A stretch of 64,000 nucleotides of DNA from Apostichopus japonicus (Eukaryota > Echinodermata > Holothuroidea > Aspidochirotida > Stichopodidae): positions 19,742,577 to 19,806,576 of the forward strand of contig NC_092582.1 in the NCBI RefSeq assembly GCF_037975245.1, given 5' to 3'. Each line of letters opens with the position of its first letter. Positions within the stretch are counted from its first letter, which is position 1. Below are positions 24,226 through 36,760 of this stretch, in pieces. The position numbers and the translations under genes were made by a program. Below the pieces are notes generated by a model. That model saw only the letters and a program-made list of their open reading frames with translations, ran no database searches and had not been told where the DNA came from.

Positions 24226-27200
24226 TTAGCTGTAAGGCAAGAATACTGTTTTTGGCATTTCGTCACCCAACCATGCGATATTGTCCTTTATGTGGGATGA
24301 ATACGGCAGCATTAGTAGTTTCTTCAATGTCTCTTCTGTGGGTTTATATTCCACTGTGTCATGATCAGTTGAGCAGAGTAGTAGGAATGTTTCATCTTCC
24401 ACAGTGTACCCAGTGATGTTTAGGTGGTCTCTAATGCAGACCTGTTGGTTTTACCTGTAAGGAGAAATGAATAGTTTATGAATAAATGATTTTAGTAAAG
24501 CATGGCTACATCGTACACTATTATTTCATGTTTGTGCAATTTTGAGGTAGAGAGGTGCACAGGAATGCATTGCTATAAGGAGCATTGATTTTGTTTTGAT
24601 CTTCAGGCGCGGCGGAACGGAAAAATTATTGGGGGGCTAATGTGTGGAGACTATCTAAGCGGAGCGCCACCATCGGTTGGCGCGGAGCGTGCAAGAATTT
24701 TTTTTTTTTTTTTCAAACCCCAGATGGCCGGAAACGGCACTTCCCGAGTGTTTTATGCTGCGAATACCTGGCCCTAAAATATGGGTCTCAAGCCTGCAAT
24801 TTCTCAGATTGCACGTAAAAGTCTGTAAAAACATTGTAATTTGTATATTCGATGGTGTTTTAAGAGAATAGCTATTACTCGTAGTGTACTCGCAAAGACG
24901 TTTTTGAGTGTAATAAGGGCAGTGGCGGAGCTAGGGGTATTAGTCAGGTGGCTTAGCAACAATTTTCAGGCTTAACGTTACCGGCCGGACAAAAGTACCA
25001 AATTTGGCATGGAGTTTCTTTTCGACCTATCTATCCATTTTATCCGTGGAACCCACTTTATCGGTTCCGATTTTTCAAGATGGCGGCCAAAATCCAAGAT
25101 GGCCGCCAGAAAAAAAGGTTATGTCATATATCTGGCTGTAAAAATCGGAGATGAACAAATGAGGGGTCAATTCAGGTGTTTCCGGGGTCACTGAAACAGA
25201 TGATGATCATGGCATGTTACTTGAGAAACCCACTTCCAAGATGGCGGCCAAAATCCAAGATGGCCGCCAGAAAAAAGGAAATATCATATATCTGGCTGTA
25301 AAAATCGGAGATGAACAAATGAGGGGTCAATTAAGGTGTTTCCAAGCTCACTGAAACAGATGATGGTCATGGTATGTTGCTTGGGCCACCCACTTCCAAG
25401 ATGGCGTCCAAAATCCAAGATGACCGCCAGAAAAAAAAAGGAAATGTCATATATTTGGCTGTAAAAATCGGAGATGAACAAATGAGGGGTCAATTAAGGT
25501 GTTTCCGAGCTCACTGAAACAGATGATGGTCATGGTATGTTGCTTGAGCCACTCACTTCCAAGATGGCGGCCAGAATCCAAGATGGCCTCCTGGAAAAAA
25601 AGGAAATTTCATATATTCAATCCCCAGACCCCCTGTGCTCTTTTCTGATCGGGACCATCAAACCTTCCGTCCTCAAACATGTAAATGAAACCGGGCTAGC
25701 ACCCTGACTATAGGTTATGGCTGGTATTCTAAATTGTGTCACTTTGGAGTTATACGAGTGTCATGTAAGACTGATTACATTGAGTCAACTATATAATATG
25801 GTAACTTGAGGGAAAACAGACCAGATGTGAATACCGACTCATTGAGAGATTTTGTACGTTTGTGCACCCTTCATAAACACAACGTCAATTGTACGAACAA
25901 CACACGCTAAGTCAGGTCACTAGTCATCTGAGGTATTTAAATCGTTCTTTTCGAACCTGTACTCCAGGGCTTCTATTAGCGAGGATCTGCAGGAAAACTT
26001 GTTGTATAGACAACCCCCCCCCCCCCCCTTCATAAACACAACGTCAATTCTGCGACAACACACGCTAAGTCGGGTCACTAGTCATCTGAGGTCAACCAAT
26101 AACACTAATAACCAAAACAACAATAATAACAACCAATAATGAAGGCGTGAAACCATCATTCCCACACCACCCGGACAAAGGGACACTCCAGCAAAAGGTG
26201 TTGCACAGTCCTGATGGCTTTACAGCCCACACTGGGACAAATCCCATAACCTAATCGCCACCTGACTAGGCGAAAATGGTTAGTGATGAGGACCCCATGT
26301 GCAATCCTCCTCGCGAAGTCCCGGAGACGGCTATCTAGTGACTTACAACACACAGAACATCACACATCTGGAGGGATGGCGGTTTGGCAAGCCGGGGGCC
26401 ACGCTCAGCAGAACATCTGGCCCACCCTCCTCTTTGATTCTACAAAGTGAGTCACCAATCTGAGTATACACCCCCGAAGGGCGTGTCGCCTTTAGCCGGT
26501 TATTGGAAAAGGATCCGGGCCAGTAGTGGCGAAAAAAAAACACCCCAGAACCTAACAAAAAAGGCAAACGAGGGATTCTCAAACGCAACGAAAAAACCTT
26601 TCAAAAGGAGAAAGCGCAGTTAAGATGGCAGGTGGACCAAACCATGCCCACCCGCTCAAGGGGGTCTTTTACAGAACAGTCCTTTTGAGAAGGTTTGGTT
26701 TGCACTTTCCCCAAATGAAAAAAAAATGATCCTCTCCAATCGCACCAAGGCATAATCTGGTGCAGCGATCACCGTACCAGGATACCAAAGGAGAGGAACA
26801 ATAAAACAATTGACAACTGTAACCTTCCCAGGGAGGGAGAGTCACCTCCGACTGAATGTGTCGAGCCTTGCCTCCACCTGATCAGCCTTCTCGGCCCAAG
26901 TGGTGGCCTCCGGGGCACCATGACCTAGCCAGATGCCGATTACCCTGATCATGACATCTGACCAAGTAGCATCGAACGGGAGGGATTGGCCACGCCAACC
27001 CCCTGAATGCAGCCCTTTGGTCTTGGACTTGTTAAGTCTGGCACCAGTAGCCTCTTGGAAGGTGGCCAAAACCTTCGATGAAGGCTTGAAGTAGACGAGG
27101 TCCGACACAATACAAGTGACGTCATCGGTGTATTGCACGCATTTAACTCTAGCCCAACCCGGTACATTGAAAGGTTGAAACCCCAAGCATCTGTCCAGCG

Positions 27201-30116
27201 AGGTACTGAGCGTTTCGCTGAAGAGAACATACAACAACGGGGAGAGGGGACAACCCTGACGGACTCCCCTTCGAACCGGGAATGGACCAGAAGTAAATCC
27301 GTTAACAGTGACCATGCTCGTGACGTCCTTATATAGTAACGAGACCTAACGAATAAACACTGAGTTCAATCCGAAGGACTCGCACAACGCAAGTCTGGAA
27401 AGGACCTACAATATCCGGCATCACATCCGCTAAGCGATTTCTTAATGCTTTGGCCAGAATTTTGTAGTCCAGATTTAACAGCGTTATTGTACGCCTATTA
27501 GGGTCCAAAGGGTCTCCCACTTTGGGAGGAGAACAATATTTCCAGCCCTCTGTGTTTGGCTCATGTAATTCAACTGGAAAGCGGTAGCGAACACGTCTTT
27601 AAAGTCCCCACGAGAACCTCCCAGAAGGTCCTATAGAACTCAGCAGGGAGGCCATCGGGACCGGGGACTTTCCCTTCTTCATCGCTGCTACCGCTGTCCA
27701 GAGCTCACCAACGGAGAGATTCGAACCCAAGCTATCGTTTTACTATGGGGGGGGGGGGGGGCCTTGTCTATACCAGACAACAAGTCTTCCTGGAGATCCT
27801 CGCTAACAGGTTCGAAAAGAACGACTTAAATACCTCAGATGACTAGTGACCTGCTTAGCGTGTGTTGTTCCCACAATTGACGTTGTGTTTATGAAGGGTG
27901 CACAATCGTACAAAATCTCTCAATGAGTCGATATTCACATCTGGTCGGTTTTCCCTAAGGTTACCATATTATATAGTTGACTCAATGTAATCAGTCTTAC
28001 ATGACACTCGTATAACTCCCATATAATAACAGGTTTGCGACAGTGTCTATCCAAGGTCAATCACACCTCAAAGTTCCCCAATAAGTCCTAAGTGGCTTCC
28101 TGAACCAAAGTGACACAATTAGAATACCAGCCATAACATATAGTCAGGGTGCTAGCCCGGTTTTATTTACACGTTTGAGGACGGAAGGTTTGATGGTCCC
28201 GATCAGAAAAGGGCACGGGGGTTTGGGAATGAATATAGGCTATATGAAATTTCCTTTTTTTCCAGGGGGCCATCTTGGATTTTGGCCGCCATCTTGGAAG
28301 TGGGTTACTCAAGCAACATGCCATGGTCATCATCTGTTTCAGTGACCCCGGAAACACCTGAATTGACCCCTCATTTGTTCATCTCCGATTTTTACAGCCA
28401 GATATATGGCATAACCTTTTTTTTCTGGCGGCCATCTTGGATTTTGGCCGCCATCTTGAAAAATCGGAACCGATAAAGTGGGTTCCACGGATAAAATGGA
28501 TAGATAGGTCGAAAAGAAACTCCATGCCAAATTTGGTACTTTTGTCCGGCCGGTAACGTTAAAGTTGCTAAGCCACCTGACTATATTGGTCAGAGGGGGC
28601 AAGAATGGTCTGTAGGGGCGCTTTCGACACTATCTAAGCGGAGCGCCACCACAGGTTGGCGCGGAGCGTACAGAAAATTTTTGAGTAAAGTTACTCCCTA
28701 GATTGCAGAAAATGACCCTTTCCGGGCCTTGCTAATTTGCAGATAAACGGAGAACAAATAGGTGTCGTCGCCATTTTGTCGGAAAATTACACCAACAGAA
28801 TATGACAAATGTCAATAGGTATATGAGAGCGCAATAAAATAGTCAATAATCGCGAATAAGTTAAAAGTAGTGAAAAGCTGAAAAGGGCGCCAGCAGTCCA
28901 TTTGAGTCCGTCAGGAGGGGGGGGGGATCCGCCCCCTGACTGTATATATGGACGCTCCGCCACTAAGTAAGGGGATGTTGGAGAACTGGCTGAAATGAGG
29001 CAAGTCATTGGCCTAAGACGAAGTTGTGTTACGCTTACCGGTACTCACACTAACTGCTTCCACTTTTCACGGGGCGTGAAGACGCGGTTGGGGTGACAAT
29101 GTGGTCTATAGCCAGGAGACGGGCCGAGGGACCAGCGTCCCCCAGCAATTACTAAAACTATTACACCTATATAGTATACGTGTGCATCGGACAGATCGAC
29201 AAGTATATGCATTGAAAAATGGGCAGATGCACGTTTCGGAGCCTTGGTAAATATTGGGGGGCTTATCATGCATTTGCCCCCTCAACTTTTTCACGCCCCC
29301 CGGTTCCGCCGCCACTGTTGATCTTTATTGTTTACATAATTATTTATGCAGTGCCTTATGCTAGAGTTAAACCTTTAATATGGTGAAATTATTGGGACTA
29401 TATTCAAACAATGGCCTTTTATGACACCTAAATGATCTTTAGAATGCAAGTTCTTAAACACAGACATCTAAATAGACAGTGTGTATGGACAGACAGGTAG
29501 ACATACAAACAGAGAGAGTGGTAGTTGTCATGCACCATAACAGTTCACACTAGCATATTATCAAGCCTCAATTTGAAGTAAATTAATGGTCGTCCATTGG
29601 AGAACTTGTGTCTTGTTTGGTTGTCCAAAGGAGACATTTGTTGTTGAAGAGGACATTCTATGTTTTCACTTTGTTCAATAATTCATTCTGTTTTATTTTC
29701 AAGAAAATGAGTTGTCAGAAATACATGCAAGTTTCTGTTTGGTTGTCCATCACCTATCTGTAATATTTGAGGCGAATGGATGATCATCAAATGGAGCCCT
29801 GACTTAACTTGTGTGACCTAACAAGTATGAACACTGATGTCACAAAATTACTAGAATAAGTGTTCTACATGAATTGTAATTTGAAGGTTACAGTATTTGG
29901 ACTCACTCTTATTTGAGTGTTTTGGGTGGTCGCCACAGATGGTTCTTGGTAGAAAGCAAAACTTTCATTAACATCAATGTGGCTTATTTCTACCCAATTT
30001 CCAAGCTTCGCTGGAGAGTCAGCAGCACTCCTCCATAGGACAACTTCAATGTCTTCGGTGTAGGAATGTTTCTCACATATGAGGGTTATGATATGGCCAT
30101 CACCCGTTTTGGTTTT
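24226..30116 (-). CDS. Unrecognised protein, two terminal exons (30116-29907 and 24441-24226)
   Basis: The first exon reads DGHIITLICEKHSYTEDIE, VVLWRSAADSPAKLGNWVE and ISHIDVNESFAFYQEPS, and ends at a strong donor (AGA then GTGAGT). The second follows an acceptor (AACCAACAG), reads VCIRDHLNITGYTVEDETF, LLLCSTDHDTVEYKPTEETL, DNIAWLGDEMPKTVFLPYS, then TAA and a poly-A signal. Both splice sites are phase 0, so the exons join in frame (141 aa). Upstream of 30116 the frame meets TGA. One extra A in the AAAA at 30112-30115 would restore a frame starting DEKPKTGDG after a plausible acceptor, so there is a frameshift or an assembly error. A further protein-like stretch (LLPKDDPIIAQTFNEGG, 30326-30252) may be another exon. 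The 5.5-kb intron holds a nested hAT composite. I do not recognise the family. Confidence 0.5.
24650..24692 (+). repeat. 43-bp hAT subterminal core, copy 1
   Basis: ACTATCTAAGCGGAGCGCC, then a short loop, then GGTTGGCGCGGAGCGT. GCGCCA and TGGCGC can pair, and GGAGCG is repeated directly on both sides. It lies 46 bp from the left end of its element. Further copies are at 28629-28671, 31398-31440 and 32559-32601, all in the same orientation. Confidence 0.85.
24942..26015. repeat. Left arm of a long inverted repeat
   Basis: It matches in reverse the segment at 27762-28583, from GTCAGGTGGCTTAGCAAC at the outer end to the GTTGTATAGACAA region and a poly-C run at the inner end. It includes the AAGATGGCGGCC/GGCCGCCA block. 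The left arm has three tandem copies of an internal unit where the right arm has one, and it lacks about 100 bp present in the right arm near 28021-28120. Confidence 0.85.
25114..25608. repeat. Three tandem units of about 165 bp
   Basis: Units start at TCATATATCTGGCTGTAAAA near 25114, 25284 and 25447, with a fourth start at 25609. Each includes GGAGATGAACAAATGAGGGG and the palindromic AAGATGGCGGCC pair. Unit lengths are 170, 163 and 162 bp. Confidence 0.85.
26100..27745 (-). pseudogene. 5'-truncated LINE reverse transcriptase (L1/Tx1-like)
   Basis: Read on the minus strand, with frame changes, the reverse-transcriptase blocks appear in order: GKSPGPDGLPAEFY (about 27680-27640), ITLLNLDYKILAKAL (27490-27440), RRGVRQGCPLSPLLY, and YTDDV at the active site where YADD is usual (about 27140). 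Near the 3' end comes a zinc-knuckle-like CPSVGC with HLLLECPFVRVVW (about 26240-26160). Endonuclease and ORF1 parts are absent. Stops and shifts break the frame, so it is dead. The motif style fits the L1/Tx1 group, a family-level inference. It lies in the loop between the two long inverted arms. Confidence 0.8.
27762..28583. repeat. Right arm of the long inverted repeat
   Basis: Reverse match of 24942-26015, bounded inward by a poly-G run at 27746-27762 that mirrors the poly-C run at 26013-26028. It has one copy of the 165-bp unit and an extra stretch around 28021-28120. Confidence 0.85.
29326..29900. other. Intron DNA, nothing further recognised
   Basis: AT-rich sequence between the hAT composite and the upstream exon of the unrecognised gene. 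A short frame at 29760-29690 (-) is too weak to call. Confidence 0.35.
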
Positions 30117-30329
30117 TCATCCTTTATGTACAATATGGAAAAGGAAAATGTCAGAAATGAATTATTTTGACTTCTTTTGATATGAGGTTATCTGAAATCT
30201 GACAGTCATTAATTGGTAATGGGGTATTATTGTTCGAGTGATCAACCAAAATTAGCATTTCAATCCCCCTTCATTAAATGTTTGAGCAATGATGGGGTCA
30301 TCTTTCGGTAACAATATCTCAAGCGGCTA

Positions 30330-31347
30330 CTGAAATCGATATGATTCTGATCACCGGTAACCACCTATTAGGGTAAGAACAAATGGACACAATCTCCTCA
30401 TTAACAGTACAGACTAAAAGAATACAGCAATATAGTACGAGGCAACTATTACAAGTATGCCTACTAATACTTACTATTACTAGGAGAGGAAGTTATTTCC
30501 TCACTGTGTACAGTTTTGTCAATATTAAAACCTTGATATGATAAGAATCAAAACGACATGCTGAGGAGTTAAACATATTCCAACGAATCAACAATATCAA
30601 TACGAACTAAATAGGACGAAGAATTCTAACCTGATTATCCAAATGTGGACGCAATACAACATTCAACGGGCCACAGTGAAATACTGTGTTCTGCACTTTC
30701 ACTGTGCGCTATGTGTTATATCAATGCATGGAGGTAAAACAGATCAATGTCATTCGCTTGTTCATTCCACATGCACAGCTTCATAGCAGACGAAAGTACA
30801 CACTGCATGTATCGGAATTTGCAAAACATTGGTCGAAGTTTGCAGACGGTAAGCTCCACCCACAAGCCACCAGTATAGAATGTGGAGTCCACGCTACATG
30901 CACTGTGTCAATAATTGCTACTGTTCAATGTTGCTGCGCTGCACTCTAACCCCTATTACACACATGGTATAACGTGTGATCAGTCGGCTACTGCCACTTA
31001 CAGTAAATGGCCTAAAACTACACCAAGAATACAGCCTGGGCATGAAATTGAAATAATCTGGTACTTACGTCAACCTTCTTCTCTGTATTTCCAAGTAACA
31101 ACACAACTAAACCGATATGCTTCCAAGTAACAAGACATATGCAAGAGTGAAATTTGCAACTCGATATGCCACAAGGATGCGTTCGTCACGTCAACAATGC
31201 CAGTACAATGCCAGTGGGTCGTATAGTAAACAATGCCAGAAACAATACAAATGCCAAAAAATTGCTTGTGTATTTGTTTATATTTTTCCCCTATTTTAAT
31301 CAGACAATGAAAATGAGTAAATACACACGTTTACATTGTATAAGAAT
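30330..31347. other. No supported gene; possible 5' region of the minus-strand gene
   Basis: Short plus-strand open frames at 30686-31299 have no recognisable domain. If the unrecognised gene is real, its promoter and first exons should lie here. Confidence 0.3.
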
Positions 31348-32032
31348 TAAGTATTCAGGCGCGTATCCAGGATTTTCTAACCCGGGGGGCGCGAATTACT
31401 ATCTAAGCGGAGCGCCACCATCAGTTGGCGCGCAGCGTACAAGAAAATTTCTGGTTTTGATACCCCTCAGATCACCGGAAATGGCACTTCTCGGGCTTAA
31501 AAATGACGAACCAGATGTACACTTTTGCCTGAGAACCAAGTATTTCCCAAAAGTTTTTTTCCATGCATAACCTTTTTGAAGATTGTCACCAGTCACACAT
31601 CATGTTCGACCTCATTGCATGTCCTATGGATCATTGCTTTTGTAGGTGATTCTACGTCACGGCCCACAATATCCGAAAGCCCCACTTTTGAAGGTTTTAA
31701 GCCCATTATTTGTTGAGAATTTGAAAATTCACATTTCTCGTGAATAAAATCACTTCAAAACATACCCACAATGTTGCACAAAATTCAATCTATGGACAAC
31801 CAATATAGAAAAACCTCCTCCAACCCCTAACAGACAGGTCAAAATTGCACGAGTAGAGGAAAGTATGATGAAGAATGTTGGTGAGGAAATTTTCTAAAAT
31901 TCCGACACAGTTATTTATTGGTGTAGAAATATTAAAACCTCTTATAATGACTATTATAAAACTTCGTTAAAGGAAATGAAAAATAGCAGATATTCCGATA
32001 TCAGGTATATCGAAACCGAACACATACACACA

Positions 32033-32410
32033 CATAGGCGTAGGTCCCGTAAGAGGCGGGGCTGCAGCCCCCCCCCCCCCCCCCGCAACCAAATTTTTCG
32101 GGCACCTACTGAAAGAAAGTAATTAAATTAAAGTTCTAAGCTTGGCCGACATTACTACTGTAAAAGAGAGTTTTGACATAAATGGATCTGTATGCTTTTT
32201 CTCCATCTACATAAGACATTTGGTTGTTTACATTAGCATCCGGCGGTATACTGTGCAACTTTCACGGACCGTGCGGTACACGATGCCATGCAATGTAATG
32301 ACCGATGCTTGCTTATATGATATTGGCATCGATATGTTGAAAAAATTTGGCTTTTTTTTCGGGCAAGTCATTACAGCCCCCAAATCCAATTGGGCTCCTA
32401 CGCCTTTGAC
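32033..32410. mobile_element. Nested MITE with GGCGTAGG ends
   Basis: The left end reads CATAGGCGTAGGTCCC and the reverse complement of the right end reads GTCAAAGGCGTAGGAGCCC. TACACACA occurs at 32025-32032 and 32411-32418, but in CA-rich sequence. The ends resemble those of the MITE at 3483-3864. Confidence 0.55.
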
Positions 32411-32531
32411 TACACACATAGACAGTTTTTGAGGCTGTTCATCGTGGAACATGCATTTCAATGCTCACTGATATGATGTTATATCTGCTCTTTGCTTTAC
32501 AAATTCGAACTGGCGTGTAGCGAGTAATTGC

Positions 32532-32981
32532 CAAGGGAGGGGCGAAGCCTGTAGGCAAACTATCTAAGCGAAGCGCCACCACGAGTTGGCGCGAAGCGTA
32601 CAATAAAAATTTTTGCCGAAAATGCCTCCCAGATCGCTGGAAATGACACTTCCCAGGCCTTGTAAGTTGCATCTAAGCATTGTCTATTTTGAAATTACTA
32701 GCGATGTCATAAAGAAAATTTGCTCGGGGGGGGGGGTCGCCCCCTTCCCGAAATGCGTCATATTCCCCGACGACTCGGTCGAGTTCAAGACCAGCCACAG
32801 TTGGTTCCATATAGCACAATTGTTCAATTGTTTAAGGCGTCCATACGCACACACGCGTTATGATAGACCATATATAGTATTTATATAGATACATTAGTGA
32901 GAGAGGAAAAATGGAAACGACAAATATGGAGTTGTCGGTGTAAGGGGCAGGGTGAGGCGCACACCCCCTCCGTAATCCTTG
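32532..32981. mobile_element. Nested hAT-like copy carrying the 43-bp core
   Basis: The left end reads CAAGGGAGGGGCGAAGCC and the reverse complement of the right end reads CAAGGATTACGGAGGGGG. The core copy at 32559-32601 has GAAGCG in place of GGAGCG on both sides. No clear target duplication was seen. Confidence 0.4.
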
Positions 32982-33044
32982 ATCTGTCACTGGCTACCCT
33001 GTGTATATAATAGGGATCAGCGCTTTAACTATGACTGTTCCTCT

Positions 33045-33200
33045 TTCTCTTCCCGAGGTCTTGGCTATCTTCTACTCCCTCCTTTTCTCCTTTTTCTCTC
33101 TTTTTTCTTTTTCTTTTCCCTTCCTTCCTCTCCTCCTTTTCTTTTTTCCCCCTCCTTTTCCCTTTTTTCTTCTCTTTTTTTTCTCTCCTCTTTTCCTTAC
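33045..33200. repeat. Polypyrimidine tract
   Basis: About 155 bp made almost only of C and T on the plus strand (TTTTCTCC/TTTTCTCTT blocks), at the right side of the hAT element. It could form triplex DNA; no gene is implied. Confidence 0.85.
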
Positions 33201-33245
33201 CCGGGGGGCGCGCGCCCCCAACGCCCCCCCCTGGATACGCGCCTG

Positions 33246-34765
33246 GTATTAAACAACAACAAACGGACCAATATATTAAAATGTATATCAAGTAAAACTG
33301 TATCCAGACTTTAGTAGTAGTCTGTATGCAAATACATCAATGATTCATGATACTCGAAACAATCATGGCGTACGACAAACTCGAATGCCAGATATTATAC
33401 AGAAAATAAAGTTTTATAATGAAGTAAACATAATGTAAACATTGAACAAAAGTTAATTTAAATTTATTGACATGTAAAATGTTATATAAATATGTTCTAA
33501 ACACATTAGATTATATTAATTGCAATAGGTACCAATCCTACCCACATAAAAATGAACTTCTATTTCTCTGTCTCCGCATATTCATGAGATTTACAAAGTG
33601 AATATTAAAATGATAATTTCTTACGAAAAACTGCATGAACCATACTCAGAAACTGTCGTTCCCGATTCCACTTATATATCAATTATTGCGTTAAACAATG
33701 TAACCAAAGATGTCTTGTAGCAGAAAATAATGCTGACGAAACATTTACGTCACGTGATCATAATAAGACGTCTAGGACGCATAACTGACCATGACTCATG
33801 GTCAGTAATTAAAACACACTGTAAGGCAATCAAACAAACTTACTGTACCCTGGCCCAAAACTGCCTGAACACCACCAGTACAATGCTAATGTGGCTATTA
33901 CTAAATGAAGGCCTAATATAGAATGCATTAGGCCTAGCCTAAACTTGTAGCATTCAGCAGCACAACAAAGTGTATACGTAATTATACAAAATACCTGATG
34001 GGCAATCAAACAAACTTATCATGACTCTTGCTCTGAAAAACTACCTGAACAACAGAACAATCCTTAAATTGATATTACTAAAACCATGGAGCTATAAACA
34101 GACGAAGTCCTAATATAAATTAAATGCACAACAATGTGTATGGAATTAGTGTGCAATACACGACCAGTACCAGCATCTCACAACAGTACAGTAAATTGGT
34201 CGTGAGGGTGACCATTTTCGTACATCTAACATGTAGCTGCCATGAGGCATAGCCAATCTGCTACAAACCAGACTTGGAGGCGGGGCTTGAGTCATAGCCA
34301 ATCTGCTACACAAGACTTGGAGGCGGGGCTTAATCATAAAAAACAATGAAACAAACAAGTTTTGGAGCGTGTGCAAAAAGGCCTTATTTCAACTGTTTTT
34401 CAGAGTGATTTGGCCAAATTTGGACATAAATCGGTGAAAAAGTCATAGAATGAGATACAATTCTGGAATAAAAAATAGTAACTTTTGTTGGCCCATATGA
34501 TATATGCTTGCTCTGGAAATTCCAGAGAAAAAGAACTTTGTATGAAGACGCTGAAATTTTTTTAAGAGAAGAGAGAGTCCCACTTACTGTTACAATATCT
34601 CTATACATGTAATGTATTGAGATAACAACACGCAGGTATTACCTCTGCATAGGTACTACTGTTAATACATGGCCATTTACTAGCATTTTTCTGAATACAA
34701 TAATAGTTGCTGTAGAATATAAACAATACATTAGCAGTCACTGTCCCATACTTTTCCAGTGATAC
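33246..34765. other. Non-coding DNA with small tandem duplications
   Basis: GGCAATCAAACAAACTTA recurs at about 33824 and 34001 within a decayed direct repeat of about 177 bp. A unit of about 43 bp, CATAGCCAATCTGCTACA with GACTTGGAGGCGGGGCTT, occurs twice at 34248-34332. Confidence 0.5.
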
Positions 34766-35440
34766 AGTAGAAAGAGTGTTCGCGGCGTCTGTCTTGCCGA
34801 TCCTAGTATATGCGGTTCCAGTATGGTACCATTTTGTACACGTTAAAGATAAGAGAAGAATAAGAAGTTTTCTTAAATTTTGTTCAAAAATTTTCAGGCT
34901 TAATTATGAAAATCTTGTACATAGAGTCAATGAATCTGCTAGGAATGAATTTATACGACTTGTCAAAAATATTCAAACTTCTAACGAACATCCTCTACAC
35001 TCCAAGCTCAACTCTCTGTGCAATAAAACAAATTACAATTTGAGAAATCCAAATATTACGCCATCTTTTAGAATTATACTCTTTAAGAACTCGTTTATTT
35101 AAAGAGCAGCCATTTTTGTACAAAACGGCTCCTTAGACCCTTTATTGTAGCTTTTTGATAGTTTTAGAATTTTTACTCTTTAAGAAATCGTTTTATATAT
35201 AGAACAGCCCCTTTTTGTAAACTGGTAAAGACAGCTTCTTAGATCCTTTGTTGTAGCTTCTTGATAATTTTGATAACTTTTGTAACGCTTTTTATGTTTT
35301 CACTATTAACTTAGTCTCATAAACTTATATATGTCTTAACCTGTATTTTGATGTTTTGTATATTTTTATATTTTTATCATATTTACAAATTTCTCTGTAA
35401 ATTTATACTGGAATAAAGAAATGAAAAACAAAATGAAAAA
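34766..35440 (+). pseudogene. LINE 3' end: C-terminal reverse-transcriptase piece and 3' UTR
   Basis: A frame to 35102 reads FAASVLPILVYAVPVWYHF, then a basic stretch, then HPLHSKL, YNLRNPN and FKNSFI before the stop. This is the usual C-terminus of a LINE polymerase of the CR1/L2/Jockey kind. The 3' UTR ends AATAAAGAAATGAAAAAC near 35440. Everything 5' of the thumb region is missing, as expected for incomplete reverse transcription. It is not active. Confidence 0.7.
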
Positions 35441-35720
35441 ATGAACATGGCATGACAGTTCGATTGAAGTTGCATAAAAAAGTTAAATCTATTTGTTGCC
35501 TGTTGCCTGTTACCATATAGGATTTAACATTACTCCTACAGTGCACAGCGTAACACTTTTAAAGCTAAAATACATTTACAAAAGATAGGTAAGGAACATA
35601 TAGTTAATTCAATAAAGAACGAGAAGAGTAAAGAATATAAAACAATGTCCTTGATGACACTTCACCAAGAGGATGAACTTCCCGAAGCTAGTGCTAGTGA
35701 CCATTCATCACCTTTGTAAT

Positions 35721-36760
<1,040 letters not shown>

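Larger units (their letters stand above)
24920..28974. mobile_element. Inner hAT-like element nested in the composite
   Basis: The left end reads CAGTGGCGGAGC and the reverse complement of the right end reads TAGTGGCGGAGC. The flanks AATAAGGG (24912-24919) and AGTAAGGG (from 28975) match at 7 of 8 bases. It contains the long inverted arms and the LINE. A further CAG-ended segment with a copy of the 43-bp core (about 28591-28939) lies at its right side. Confidence 0.55.
24604..29317. mobile_element. Composite hAT-type element, 4.7 kb, with 8-bp target duplication
   Basis: The left end reads CAGGCGCGGCGGAAC and the reverse complement of the right end reads CAGTGGCGGCGGAAC. TTGATCTT flanks both, at 24596-24603 and 29318-29325. 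CAG(T/G) ends with an 8-bp duplication fit the hAT superfamily. The interior has no hAT transposase; it is filled by a second hAT-like element, long inverted arms and a LINE fragment. It lies in an intron of the unrecognised minus-strand gene. Confidence 0.75.
31356..33245. mobile_element. hAT-like element with nested insertions (1.9 kb)
   Basis: The left end reads CAGGCGCGTATCCAGG and the reverse complement of the right end reads the same 16 bases. GTATT flanks both ends (31351-31355 and 33246-33250 as GTATT), so only a 5-bp duplication is certain. A copy of the 43-bp core lies 42 bp from the left end. Two further elements (32033-32410, 32532-32981) sit inside. No transposase frame was found. 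Confidence 0.7.

Noticed and set aside
32979-33314. Hydrophobic open frame rich in Phe, Leu and Ser
   Set aside because: It is the translation of a polypyrimidine tract inside a hAT element.
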